NCBI GenBank assembly: GCA_033795365.1
Contig: JARYGU010000003.1
Span: 444,090 to 508,089 of the forward strand
Reading direction: 5' to 3'
DNA: 64,000 bases
Origin: JARYGU01 sp033795365
GTDB taxonomy: Bacteria; Pseudomonadota; Alphaproteobacteria; Rhizobiales; Rhizobiaceae
A model generated the notes under the pieces. That model was not told where the DNA came from, did no database searches, and saw only the letters and a program-made list of their open reading frames with translations. The position numbers and the translations under genes are program-made. Every line of letters begins with the position of its first letter. The stretch's first letter is position 1. Of this stretch, positions 43,971-52,974 are shown one piece after another.

Positions 43971-44690
43971 ATGAGATTGCTGGACATTGTGACGAATGCT
44001 GAAGGGAGCACGCCGCGGGCCAGATTCGCCGCACTTCACAGAACACTGCGAGACTGCATTTGCCTGCTCACCTATCCGCCAGGTGCGGCGTTGAGCGAGA
44101 CAGAGCTGGCCAAGACGTTCGGCATGAGCCGCACACCCATACGGCGAGTTCTCCAGATGCTGGAAGCGGAGGGGCTGGTGGAGACGAAGCCAAACGTCGG
44201 CTCCATCGTGACGACGGTCGATCTGAAGGCGCTCCGGGATGCCTTCGCACTTCGCATCCGGCTCTCGGAACTGTTGGGAGACATGAATCCGATAGGTGAT
44301 TTCGGCCCCGTCATAACCGCGCTGGAAGAGCTTCTTTCAGAATGCAGGGTGCTCGTCGATCGGCAGGATGTCGGCGCGCTTTGCGCGATCAGTCACCGCC
44401 TGCAGGACGTTCTGCTCGGCCTCTCGGCGAATTCCGAATATCGGGCCGTAACGGATGCGCTGTATTACAAGACGATACGCGCATATTACACGATCCTGAT
44501 TGAGCTTGACTGGCGCATGGAGGCTAAGGCGCAAGTCGAGGAAATCCACGAAATTCTTGTTTCTCTGCATGCCAACGATGTGCGGGCCGTCGGCTTGGTT
44601 CGCCGCAATCACATCGTCCGCACACTGTCCAGGATTATGACCTTCATGGTGGGCGATGCCCTGCACGTAGGGGAGGCGGCCGCATGCTGA
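43971..44690 (+). CDS. GntR-family regulator heading the importer operon
   Basis: About 239 residues. Winged-helix: FAALHRTLRDCICLLTYPPG, then AALSETELAKTFGMSRTPIR and RVLQMLEAEGLVETKPNVGS. A helical C-terminal effector domain follows. The ATG at 43971 directly abuts GGGGAG, so the in-frame TTG at 43977 may be the true start. It overlaps the ABC ATPase gene by 7 bases, so it is co-transcribed with the transport genes and probably senses the transported compound or a product. Confidence 0.9.
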   Translation: MRLLDIVTNAEGSTPRARFAALHRTLRDCICLLTYPPGAALSETELAKTFGMSRTPIRRVLQMLEAEGLVETKPNVGSIVTTVDLKALRDAFALRIRLSELLGDMNPIGDFGPVITALEELLSECRVLVDRQDVGALCAISHRLQDVLLGLSANSEYRAVTDALYYKTIRAYYTILIELDWRMEAKAQVEEIHEILVSLHANDVRAVGLVRRNHIVRTLSRIMTFMVGDALHVGEAAAC

Positions 44691-45817
44691 AGGTTGCGAC
44701 GATGGCGCAAGACGTTGCGGCTCGTTCCTCGGCCCAGTCGGTCGTTCTGCACAACGTGGTCAAGAGCTATGATGGAGCGACGGCCGTTGTAAAAGGCATT
44801 GATCTCGACGTACGCGCGGGCGAATTCCTGACGATCCTCGGTCCGTCCGGCTCCGGCAAGACCAGCCTGCTGATGATGCTGGCAGGGTTCGAACAGCCGA
44901 CGTCAGGGAAGATCATGCTCGGCGGGAATGATGTCTCTCGGCTTCCGCCGTACAAACGAAACATCGGGATGGTGTTTCAGCAATATGCGTTGTTCCCGCA
45001 TTTGACGATTGCTCAAAACCTCGCTTTTCCGCTCGAGATGAGAGGATGGGCTCGACAGGATATTGCCAAACGCGTCTCCTGGGCAATGAATCTGGTGCGT
45101 TTGAAAGGCCTCGAAAACCGACGCCCCGCCCAACTGTCCGGAGGGCAGCAGCAGCGTATTGCGGTAGCGCGCTCGCTCATCTTCGATCCCGAGCTCGTCT
45201 TGATGGACGAGCCTCTCGGCGCGCTCGACAAGCAATTGAGAGAGCAGATGCAAGAGGAATTCGCCCGGATCCACCGGGAATTGCAGCCGACGATTATCTA
45301 CGTTACCCATGATCAAGGCGAAGCCATTTCCCTTTCGGATCGGGTGGCTGTCTTCGAGAACGGGCGAATTTCGCAAATCGCGGCGCCGAAAGACCTCTAC
45401 GAAAAACCCGAGAGCGCGTTCGTTGCGACCTTTATCGGCGAGAGCAATCGTATTCCCGTGCGTGTCGCGGGTATCTCCTCGGCACCGAGCTTCCAATTGA
45501 CGGACGGACGGCTTGTTTCGGCGTTGAACGTTGGAATCGGGCCGGGCGATGACTGCGCTTACGTCATGGTGCGTCCGGAGCGGCTGCGCCGCGTCACTTG
45601 TCGGGACGCCCTGCCTAACGTCGTCGAGGCTGTTGTTCTCGACATGACCTATCACGGTGACAACGTTCGCATTCGGGCGGGCACGATCACCGGCGACACG
45701 GAACTCCTCTACCGGATATCGAATGATGGCAGTCAACCGGTTCCTCAAGTCGGGGAGGAGGTTCTGCTTGGCTGGCGCTCGGAAGACGCCCGCGCATTTC
45801 CCGCTTCCAGAAAATAG
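44684..45817 (+). CDS. polyamine-type ABC transporter ATP-binding protein (PotA-like)
   Basis: 377 residues. Walker A LGPSGSGKTS, Q-loop MVFQQYALFPHL, signature LSGGQQQRIAVARSL, Walker B LVLMDEPLGALD and switch His in YVTHDQGEA. A C-terminal TOBE domain follows (VRPERLRRV). It matches spermidine/putrescine-type importers; the actual ligand is not told by the ATPase. GGGAGG precedes the ATG. Confidence 0.92.
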   Translation: MLKVATMAQDVAARSSAQSVVLHNVVKSYDGATAVVKGIDLDVRAGEFLTILGPSGSGKTSLLMMLAGFEQPTSGKIMLGGNDVSRLPPYKRNIGMVFQQYALFPHLTIAQNLAFPLEMRGWARQDIAKRVSWAMNLVRLKGLENRRPAQLSGGQQQRIAVARSLIFDPELVLMDEPLGALDKQLREQMQEEFARIHRELQPTIIYVTHDQGEAISLSDRVAVFENGRISQIAAPKDLYEKPESAFVATFIGESNRIPVRVAGISSAPSFQLTDGRLVSALNVGIGPGDDCAYVMVRPERLRRVTCRDALPNVVEAVVLDMTYHGDNVRIRAGTITGDTELLYRISNDGSQPVPQVGEEVLLGWRSEDARAFPASRK

Positions 45818-45849
45818 CCCCTGTCAACTCAGCACCTAAGGAGCATATC

Positions 45850-46923
45850 ATGCACGTATCTCGCCTTTTTCGCGCTACGAGTGTTTGCATCCTCGCAGTC
45901 GGCGTTCACGCAGCCTTTGCGGCGGATGCCTTGACGGTCGTTTCATACGGCGGCCAATACACCGCCAGCCAGCGCGAAGCTCACTATGAACCGTTCAGCA
46001 AGAAAACCGGCATCGAGATCAAGTCCGTCGACTACAATGGGGGTTTGGCCGAACTCGTCGCGCAGGTGCGGTCAGGCAGCGTGAGCTGGGACGTTGTCGA
46101 TGTAGAAATGCAGGATCTGGAACGGGGGTGCTCAGACGGACTTTTCGAGCGTGTCGATCTGGACAAGCTTCCAGCCGGTTCCAACGGTCAGCCCGCGAAG
46201 GACGATTTCCTTGAGGGCGCGCTCCATCCGTGTGGCGTCGGCTCCGTCGTCTGGTCGAACGTGATCGCGGTCAACGAGACTGCGTTCTCGGGGCGCTCGG
46301 GACCCCGGACGATCGAGGACTTCTTCGACGTTGCCGCGTTCCCGGGAAAGAGGGGATTGCCGAAGCGCCCCAATGCCCTTCTGGAATGGGCATTGATGGC
46401 TGACGGCGTTGAGCCGACGTCGGTCTATGACGTTCTTTCCACGCCGGAGGGTCTTAATCGCGCTTTTCGCAAACTCGACACCATCAAGGACGAATCGGTT
46501 TTCTGGGAAACAGGAGCCCAGATGATCCAGTTGCTTGTCGACGGCGAAGTCGCGATGTCGACCGCCTATAACGGCCGTATCCAGGGTGTGATTTCAGACG
46601 ATGGCAAACCTCTGCGTATCCTGTGGGATCGGCAGATCTGGAATGCAGACTATTATGCCGTGATCCGGGGCTCACGTGGAAAAGCCGCCGCCGAGGAATT
46701 CGTTCGTTTTGCAACGGCAACCGAAGCACTTGCTGCACAGGCTCATATCATAGCGTACGGGCCTGTCCGCCGCTCGGCCGAAGCACTAATCGACCCGGAA
46801 ATTGCGGCGACTCTTCCGACCGCATCGGCAAATTTCCAAAATGCCCTGGCGTTCAATGCCGAATGGTGGACGGACCACGGCGACGTGGTTAATGAACGCT
46901 ACGCTTCCTGGCTCTCCCAATGA
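45850..46923 (+). CDS. ABC transporter extracellular solute-binding protein (PotD-like)
   Basis: 357 residues with a signal peptide (ATSVCILAVGVHAAFAADA). The fold start ALTVVSYGGQYTASQREAHY and the region VRSGSVSWDVVDVEMQDLER are typical of PotD-like binding proteins, followed by SVVWSNVIAVNETAF. TAAGGAG precedes the ATG by 7 bases. It is the second transport gene of the operon and its stop overlaps the first permease. Confidence 0.9.
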   Translation: MHVSRLFRATSVCILAVGVHAAFAADALTVVSYGGQYTASQREAHYEPFSKKTGIEIKSVDYNGGLAELVAQVRSGSVSWDVVDVEMQDLERGCSDGLFERVDLDKLPAGSNGQPAKDDFLEGALHPCGVGSVVWSNVIAVNETAFSGRSGPRTIEDFFDVAAFPGKRGLPKRPNALLEWALMADGVEPTSVYDVLSTPEGLNRAFRKLDTIKDESVFWETGAQMIQLLVDGEVAMSTAYNGRIQGVISDDGKPLRILWDRQIWNADYYAVIRGSRGKAAAEEFVRFATATEALAAQAHIIAYGPVRRSAEALIDPEIAATLPTASANFQNALAFNAEWWTDHGDVVNERYASWLSQ

Positions 46924-48095
46924 GGGGCTTTGTCCGTTTCCGACCTGGGTGGGGGCTGCTGCTCCCGCTGCTGGTGTTTACCGCGGTCGTCTTCGTGATG
47001 CCGATCGGAGTCATGCTTTGGAAAAGCGTCCACGATCCAGAGGTGTCGGAGCTTCTGCCGGCGACCAAGATCGCGCTTGCGCGTTGGACCGATGAAACGA
47101 CATTGCCGCCGCCGGCCAGTTTCGACGCGCTCTCGTCAGACCTGAAGAAATTGGTCGAGAACGCTCGTATCGGGGAACTCGCGTTGCGTCTCAATCGGGA
47201 GCAACCCGGCTTCCGCCAACTTATCGAGCGGTCCGCGAATGAGATACATGGTGACGGTGCCCCGCTCATGGAGACAGACCGGCGGTGGAGCGATCCGTCG
47301 TCCTGGCGGCTCCTGAAACGAGCCGCAGAAACCTATACGCCGCGATACCTCCTGAACGCCGTCGATATGCAAATAGCTGCGGACGGATCGATCAGCAGGC
47401 AGGATGAGCAACGGCAAATCTATCTGCGGCTGTTCGGGCGAACGATTTTCGTCGCTGCGATCGTCACCGGACTGTGCGCCGTCATCGGTTATCCGTTCGC
47501 CTATGCCCTGGCGTCCGCAAAGGGAGCACTACGATCCGTCCTATTCTTCGTCGTGATGCTGCCGTTCTGGACATCGCTTCTCGTTCGCACGACGGCCTGG
47601 ATCGTCATCTTGCAGCGACAGGGCGTGCTCAACGAGCTTCTCGTTTCGGCCAACCTGATCGGTGACAATGAGCGATTTGCGCTGATCTACAATTTCTTCG
47701 GAACCGTGATCGCCATGGTCTATGTGCTGTTGCCTTTCTTCATCCTGCCGCTTCAAGCCGTGATGCGCGGCATTCCGGGGCAATATGTGCGGGCGGCCGA
47801 GAGTCTTGGCGGCAATCCAATGCGGGTTTTCGGCCGGATCTATCTGCCGATGACGATGCCGGGCGTTGCAGCCGGTGGGACGCTCGTCTTCATCTTGTCG
47901 CTCGGTTATTATGTGACGCCCGCGCTGGTCGGCGGAAGAACGGGTCAGTTGATCAGCAATCAGATCGCCTTCCACATCCAAAGCAGTCTGAACTGGGGAC
48001 TGGCGTCCGCGCTGGGCACCATTCTCCTGGCGATCGTGGTCGTAATCAGCATCCCACTCTCTCGTGCCGTTGCCTATGGGAGGCCGCAACGATGA
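46920..48095 (+). CDS. ABC transporter permease (PotB-like) with large periplasmic loop
   Basis: 391 residues. The first membrane helix (LLLPLLVFTAVVFVMPIGVM) is followed by a periplasmic segment of about 140 residues. Five further helices carry the permease motif RAAESLGGNPMRVFGRIYLP. Extended loops of this kind occur in some rhizobial polyamine/opine-type permeases. It is coupled by 4-base overlaps to the binding protein and to the second permease. Confidence 0.9.
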   Translation: MRGFVRFRPGWGLLLPLLVFTAVVFVMPIGVMLWKSVHDPEVSELLPATKIALARWTDETTLPPPASFDALSSDLKKLVENARIGELALRLNREQPGFRQLIERSANEIHGDGAPLMETDRRWSDPSSWRLLKRAAETYTPRYLLNAVDMQIAADGSISRQDEQRQIYLRLFGRTIFVAAIVTGLCAVIGYPFAYALASAKGALRSVLFFVVMLPFWTSLLVRTTAWIVILQRQGVLNELLVSANLIGDNERFALIYNFFGTVIAMVYVLLPFFILPLQAVMRGIPGQYVRAAESLGGNPMRVFGRIYLPMTMPGVAAGGTLVFILSLGYYVTPALVGGRTGQLISNQIAFHIQSSLNWGLASALGTILLAIVVVISIPLSRAVAYGRPQR

Positions 48096-48928
48096 GAGGT
48101 TTGCCGAATTTCTTTCTCTGGCTTGTTGTCGGCACGGTGGGCTTGTTCCTTCTTCTGCCGATCCTTGTGATCATCCCGCTCTCTTTCAATCCTGAGCCAT
48201 ACTTCTCGTTCACGCGGAAAATGATACTGCTGGACTCCGACGGATGGTCTCTCCGCTGGTACAGGCAGGTCGTCCAAGATCCACAATGGCGACTGGCTTT
48301 CAAAAACAGCATGACGGTGGCTGCGATCGTCACGCCGATTGCCACGGCGCTGGGAACCTGCGCGGCACTCGGTCTGCGACATTTGCCGTCGTCTCAGCGT
48401 TCGGTCGTTACTCTCGTGCTCAGTTCGCCGTTAATAGTACCGGTCATCATCGTCGCGGCCGGAACTTATCTGCTATTCGCGCCACTCGGGCTTACACAGT
48501 CGTTGACGGGTATAGTCCTTGCCCACACTGCGCTCGCTGCCCCATTCGTCGTCATTACCGTTAGCGGGGCACTGACGACCTTTGACGAGCGCTTGCTTCG
48601 TGCTGCAGCGATCCTCGGGGCATCGCCGGTTCGCGCATTTCTGCGGATAACACTGCCGATCATGGCACCTGGCATCGTCGCGGGAGCGCTCTTTGCCTTT
48701 GCGACATCCTTCGACGAAGCCGTCCTAACATTGTTCCTGGCCGGATATGACCAGCGAACGATACCGCTTCAGATGTGGTCAGGGGTGAGAGATCAGCTCA
48801 GCCCGGCCGTTCTCGTCGTGGCGAGCCTGCTCGTCACCTTGGTTTCTATCATCATGGCAGCGATCGGTATCCAGCAGGCCATATTCCACCGCAGGAGTGA
48901 AAGATTTGGCAGACGTCCTGAAGAGTGA
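48092..48928 (+). CDS. ABC transporter permease (PotC-like)
   Basis: 278 residues, six membrane helices (first LVVGTVGLFLLLPILVIIPL) and the cytoplasmic EAA-type loop LRAAAILGASPVRAFLRITL. It completes the ATPase, binding protein and two permeases of one importer. It overlaps the following AtzG-like gene. Confidence 0.9.
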   Translation: MRGLPNFFLWLVVGTVGLFLLLPILVIIPLSFNPEPYFSFTRKMILLDSDGWSLRWYRQVVQDPQWRLAFKNSMTVAAIVTPIATALGTCAALGLRHLPSSQRSVVTLVLSSPLIVPVIIVAAGTYLLFAPLGLTQSLTGIVLAHTALAAPFVVITVSGALTTFDERLLRAAAILGASPVRAFLRITLPIMAPGIVAGALFAFATSFDEAVLTLFLAGYDQRTIPLQMWSGVRDQLSPAVLVVASLLVTLVSIIMAAIGIQQAIFHRRSERFGRRPEE

Positions 48929-49130
48929 TTGCCTGCAAGCGATTGTCGGCAATCTGGCTGGCCGGGAATGGCCTATGACCTACATCGCAACGATCGCTTC
49001 ATCGGGGGGAAACGGCGTTGTAAGTGGGGCCGGCGAGCATTTTCAGGCTCTTCGCGAACTTGCGCGATTGGAGCTTGGCGAAATCCCTCTACCCACCCGG
49101 TTTTGCATGCCGAGCGATTTCGATGGCTGA
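48897..49130 (+). CDS. AtzG-like small amidase partner protein
   Basis: Up to 77 residues (GTG 48897 overlapping the permease; TTG 48906 has AGGAG at a better distance). The C-terminal part HFQALRELARLELGEIPLPT matches AtzG-type proteins, small subunits that bind and stabilise AtzE amidases in a transamidosome-like manner (N-terminal helical GatC-like fold, then a linker). It overlaps the amidase start by 8 bases. The assignment rests on length, position and the tail pattern. Confidence 0.6.
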   Translation: MKDLADVLKSDCLQAIVGNLAGREWPMTYIATIASSGGNGVVSGAGEHFQALRELARLELGEIPLPTRFCMPSDFDG

Positions 49131-50538
49131 CTTTTTCTATCAATCCGTTCGCGAACTTCGCTCGCAAGTGCGCCTGCACGCAGGCACCGCAGTAGACATA
49201 TTGAATGCATGCCGCGGTCGGGCACGCAATCTCAACGAGATATCGAACGCCTTCATTACCATCCCGGATGAATGTGGAACTGCGGATGCGGTCGATCGAG
49301 GATCGTGGGGCAATCGCGCTCTCTCCGGCGTGCCTTACGCCTGCAAAGACATTTTCAAGACACGCGGTATGCGAACGACGGCGGGTTCGCGCGTTCTCGA
49401 AGATTATGTTCCCGAGGAAGATGCAACCGTGGTGGCAAGACTCAAACGGGCTGGGGCCACATTGGTCGGCAAGGCCAATCTGCACGAGTTTTGTTATGGC
49501 ATAACCGGTGAAAATTCCAGGTTCGGCACACCGGCAAATCCCCATGACCGCAGTCGGTTCGCTGGAGGTTCCAGCAGCGGGTCGGCCGTGAGTGTGGCGT
49601 TCGGGGTGGCCGCATTTTCGGTGGGCTCTGATACCGGAGGCTCTGTTCGGGTTCCCGCCGCGCTTTGCGGCCTCATCGGAATGAAGCCGACCTATGGTCT
49701 GATTGGAACGGAGGGAATGATTCCGTTCTGCTGGACCCTCGACCACGTTGGTATCATCACCCGCAGCTGCCTGGATGCTGCCTGCGTTCTCGAAGCGCTC
49801 GCTGGGTGGAATGAAGGGAGCGACAGTTCGGCCGGCTCGCGCCTGGAGGAAACGATCCTGAGTGCGCCGCCGTCGATATTGCGAGGAGTGCGAATAGGTA
49901 TTCCGCGCCGGCATTTTTTTGAAAGGGCAGACCAGGAAATTCTGGACGCCGTTGAAACCGTATGCGTTCGTCTGCGGGAAGCGGGTGCGATACTGATTGA
50001 GCTGGAAACACCGGATATGGCCCATGTGCGAGCGGCCTCGCTCGCTATTCAGTTGGTGGAGGCCTTGTCCTGGCACGGCCCGCAGATGGCCAAAAAAGCG
50101 CACCTCTATGCGGACGATATCCGCCGCGGCCTGGTTCAGGGGCAATTCATTCTCGCGGAGCACTATGTTCAGTCCCTTCGTTTCATGGAACTGATGCGCC
50201 GCGAATTCGCTGCGCTCTTTCGGCAGGTCGATGTTCTGATCACCCCGACGACACCAAGCATTGCGCCGACACTCGGCACAACATTCGTCGAGCATAGAGG
50301 CGAGAAGGAACTGATCGGCAATGCTTTGACGCGTTTCACCTGTGTGTTCAATCTGACCGGAAACCCGGCATTGACGATTCCGTGCGGGCGACATTCAACG
50401 GGTTTGCCGATGGGCCTTCAGATTGTCGGCAGACCGTATGAGGACGCAAAACTTGTCGGAATTGGTCATGCTCTCGAATTGATCGGGGCGGCAGGTTTTC
50501 TCAAGCCGCCATCTGAAGCCATTACGATTCCGTATTGA
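49123..50538 (+). CDS. amidase-signature enzyme (AtzE-like)
   Basis: 471 residues from ATG 49123. The Ser-cisSer-Lys triad is visible: Lys in YACKDIFKT, the cis-Ser in FAGGSSSGSAVSVA and the nucleophile in GSDTGGSVRVPAALCG. The following KPTYGLI and DHVGIITRS motifs are also typical. Paired with the AtzG-like gene, it resembles the AtzE hydrolase that acts on small amides. The importer operon upstream suggests an imported amide substrate. The end overlaps the GntR gene tail to tail. Confidence 0.9.
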   Translation: MADFFYQSVRELRSQVRLHAGTAVDILNACRGRARNLNEISNAFITIPDECGTADAVDRGSWGNRALSGVPYACKDIFKTRGMRTTAGSRVLEDYVPEEDATVVARLKRAGATLVGKANLHEFCYGITGENSRFGTPANPHDRSRFAGGSSSGSAVSVAFGVAAFSVGSDTGGSVRVPAALCGLIGMKPTYGLIGTEGMIPFCWTLDHVGIITRSCLDAACVLEALAGWNEGSDSSAGSRLEETILSAPPSILRGVRIGIPRRHFFERADQEILDAVETVCVRLREAGAILIELETPDMAHVRAASLAIQLVEALSWHGPQMAKKAHLYADDIRRGLVQGQFILAEHYVQSLRFMELMRREFAALFRQVDVLITPTTPSIAPTLGTTFVEHRGEKELIGNALTRFTCVFNLTGNPALTIPCGRHSTGLPMGLQIVGRPYEDAKLVGIGHALELIGAAGFLKPPSEAITIPY

Positions 50539-51238
50539 GGAGCATTTCAGCCAGAGCTTTCGAGGCGATGCGAGGCAAGTGGTCGATCTGTTGTTCCAAC
50601 AGATTGTCGAGCCAAAACATGGAGGCTGCGCGATCATCGCGCTCCAAACCATCCAACAATGCGACCAGTTGATCAGCGAGAGTCCGGCCGCCAGCGGTTT
50701 CTCGCACATGCCATGCGCGAATATGATGGGTACGGTCGCAGATATTTCCGATAATATTGGCGATTTCGTTGTTTCCCGACATTTTCGCAATGCCGTGGAA
50801 AATGCTTTCAATGAAAATTGCCGTCTCCTCCGGTTTCGTTCGTAGGACGCGAGTTGCGCGGTACCGAGACTGAAAACCCAAGGCGGAGGGACGAAGGATG
50901 CAGTCGCTCTCAAAGCAATGCGAGGCGTTCCGGATGCAATTCGTGAGCAATAGGCGGGAGAGGTGCAGGAGTTCCTGCATTTCGATAAGCCGAAAGTTTC
51001 GGACGGCGAAACCTCCGGCTGGCCCAGGGTCCACAAGTCGTTCCGCTGACAGTTGAATCAATGCCTCACGAACAGGCGTGTTGCTCGAACGAAATGATGC
51101 TGAGAGATGGGCAATCGACAAGCGTTGTCCGGGCAGTGCGCGGAAGTTCACGACGTCACTTTTCAAACGCTCGTAGATCGCCTCTCGCCGCCAGCGCTTT
51201 CGAGGGCCGGTATTCTCATACTTGCCTTCACCTTCCAT
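50522..51238 (-). CDS. GntR-family regulator, convergent with the amidase
   Basis: 238 residues. HTH: REAIYERLKSDVVNFRALPG, then QRLSIAHLSASFRSSNTPVR and EALIQLSAERLVDPGPAGGF. The C-terminal effector region follows (MQELLHLSRLLLTNCIRNAS). It is the third GntR protein of the island. It ends inside the amidase 3' end (17-base overlap), and its own promoter faces the DMT transporter. Confidence 0.88.
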   Translation of the reverse strand: MEGEGKYENTGPRKRWRREAIYERLKSDVVNFRALPGQRLSIAHLSASFRSSNTPVREALIQLSAERLVDPGPAGGFAVRNFRLIEMQELLHLSRLLLTNCIRNASHCFESDCILRPSALGFQSRYRATRVLRTKPEETAIFIESIFHGIAKMSGNNEIANIIGNICDRTHHIRAWHVRETAGGRTLADQLVALLDGLERDDRAASMFWLDNLLEQQIDHLPRIASKALAEMLLNTES

Positions 51239-51313
51239 GCAGGAACTAAGTCTCCATCCTCTCTCACCGTCTGGTTCAGGAACATCTTACAGCGCTATGG
51301 CTGCGAACCACTT

Positions 51314-52246
51314 TCAATCCCGTAGCGCGCGACACCGCAAGCGGGATGCCAATGCTTGTATGCGTATTTGCAGAGTCGAACCCCAGAGGTTGATGGCAAG
51401 AGCGCCGACAATCAACATGGAGGCCACTCCCTGCAGCTTGGAATGATGTTCGTGCAGGACCACCTGCGCTGAAAGCAATCCGAACACGGGAGTAAGCAAA
51501 GCGAAGGGAGCAACCGTCGAGGCCTGGTAGCGTTGCAGCATGCTGCCCCAGATGGCGTAAGCGAGGACCGTTGATAGCAGGCCTGTATAAAGCACGGCAC
51601 CGATACCAGACCAACTCCCCTTCGATAGTGCGGACTCGATAGCGGACCATCCCTCGATGGCTGAGGAGAGCGCAAGAAGAGGCAACGGTGGCACGAGACT
51701 CATCCAGATCATCAGATGGAGCATGTTTGCCTTCGGCAGCGTTTTCAGCAGTATATTGGCGACACCCCAAGAAAGTGCGCCTGCCAGAACCATTGAGAAG
51801 GCTGGCCAACCACCTAAGATCATGCGCTCCGAGGCGAGCAGAGCGACACCGGTGCCGCCTACGATCACGGCAAGCCAGCTCGCCAAGCGAGGGCGTTCGC
51901 CCAGTGCGATCACGCTCAGCATCACAGTGAAGAAAACCTGCATCTGCATGATCACCGACGCGATTCCGGCCGGCATGCCGGCGTGGATGCCTGCGAATAG
52001 GAAGGCAAAGACAAGCGTGCCGAGCGCGACCCCCACCGCGATCAGTTGAAGCCAGCTCATTTTGGGGCGGGGGACGAAAAATACCAGCAAGCTGCATACT
52101 GCAAAGCGTAACGCCGTGAAGAGAAGGGGAGGGAAGTCGTGGAGGCCAAGAGCGATGACGACGAAATTGAATCCCCAGACAAATGCAACGAGGACAAGCA
52201 GCCCCGTATCGGCTGCCGTGAGCCTGTTTTGGATCTGACTGCTCAT
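51314..52246 (-). CDS. DMT-superfamily (EamA) exporter
   Basis: 310 residues from ATG 52246 (MSSQIQNRLTAADTGLLVLV); an upstream start at 52282 is less likely. Ten hydrophobic helices in two EamA repeats (WGFNFVVIALGLHDFPPLLF; ALSWGVANILLKTLPKANML). Family members export amino acids or small metabolites such as riboflavin or threonine. It is close to the cupin gene on the same strand, which suggests one operon. Confidence 0.9.
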   Translation of the reverse strand: MSSQIQNRLTAADTGLLVLVAFVWGFNFVVIALGLHDFPPLLFTALRFAVCSLLVFFVPRPKMSWLQLIAVGVALGTLVFAFLFAGIHAGMPAGIASVIMQMQVFFTVMLSVIALGERPRLASWLAVIVGGTGVALLASERMILGGWPAFSMVLAGALSWGVANILLKTLPKANMLHLMIWMSLVPPLPLLALSSAIEGWSAIESALSKGSWSGIGAVLYTGLLSTVLAYAIWGSMLQRYQASTVAPFALLTPVFGLLSAQVVLHEHHSKLQGVASMLIVGALAINLWGSTLQIRIQALASRLRCRALRD

Positions 52247-52306
52247 CCTGCGTCTCCGGAAAAGAGAGTGACCAGCCCGCAAGGTGAGCGGGCCAATCGA
52301 AACCTC

Positions 52307-52828
52307 TTACTCGGCGGCAGCGAGTGTATGATGCGTTTCCCCGGTTTTTGGAGAAACCCCACCGATGACGATTGTGCGGTCGGGTATTCCCTCGAAGATC
52401 TGCTCGGGTGTGGCATACATGTTACCGAGCGTGGCATTGGGGACACCGGAGATCATTTCCGAGAGTTCGATCGTCAGCGGCTCCTCGTGAGAGAGGACGA
52501 CGAGGAAGCTGAGCGGCTCGGCACCAGTGTTTTCGATCCAGTGGAGATACCCCTGGGGCACGAACGAAATATCGCCGGGCTGCAGGTCGAGATAGTGGCG
52601 CTCTCCCTCCGGGCCGACGATTCCGACGCGACCTTTGCCGCTGATGCAGTAGTCGAGCTGATTGGCGTTCGGATGGCAATGCGGTTCACGCACGGCCCCG
52701 GGCGCCAGATCAAGGCCTTGCACGGCAAGTCCCTTCAGCGCGGGAAAATTCTTCGCATTCGCCCGGAAGAAATCTCCCATGGGGAACGACCGATACACTT
52801 GATTTTTGAAATTAAACATATTGCTCAT
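52307..52828 (-). CDS. cupin-domain (germin/oxalate-decarboxylase-like) protein
   Basis: 173 residues. Cupin motif 1 (PHCHPNANQLDYCISGKGRV) supplies the metal His/His and acid pattern, and motif 2 is FVPQGYLHWIENTGAEPL. A single cupin domain binds a metal. The enzyme or sensory role is unknown. It is divergent from a LysR gene and next to the DMT exporter, so it may modify or detoxify an exported compound. Confidence 0.85.
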   Translation of the reverse strand: MSNMFNFKNQVYRSFPMGDFFRANAKNFPALKGLAVQGLDLAPGAVREPHCHPNANQLDYCISGKGRVGIVGPEGERHYLDLQPGDISFVPQGYLHWIENTGAEPLSFLVVLSHEEPLTIELSEMISGVPNATLGNMYATPEQIFEGIPDRTIVIGGVSPKTGETHHTLAAAE

Positions 52829-52974
52829 GTCAATCTCTCTTTCGCTGAATTATCCCCAGGCTGCTTTGCGCTTTTGAGCGCTGATGACAGCTCTGGCGTT
52901 CCATTTTCTGTTGCATTTTTATCCACGTACAAGCAAAAAGGGTTGAAGGAACACTTCAATGCTGCTTAAGTGTC

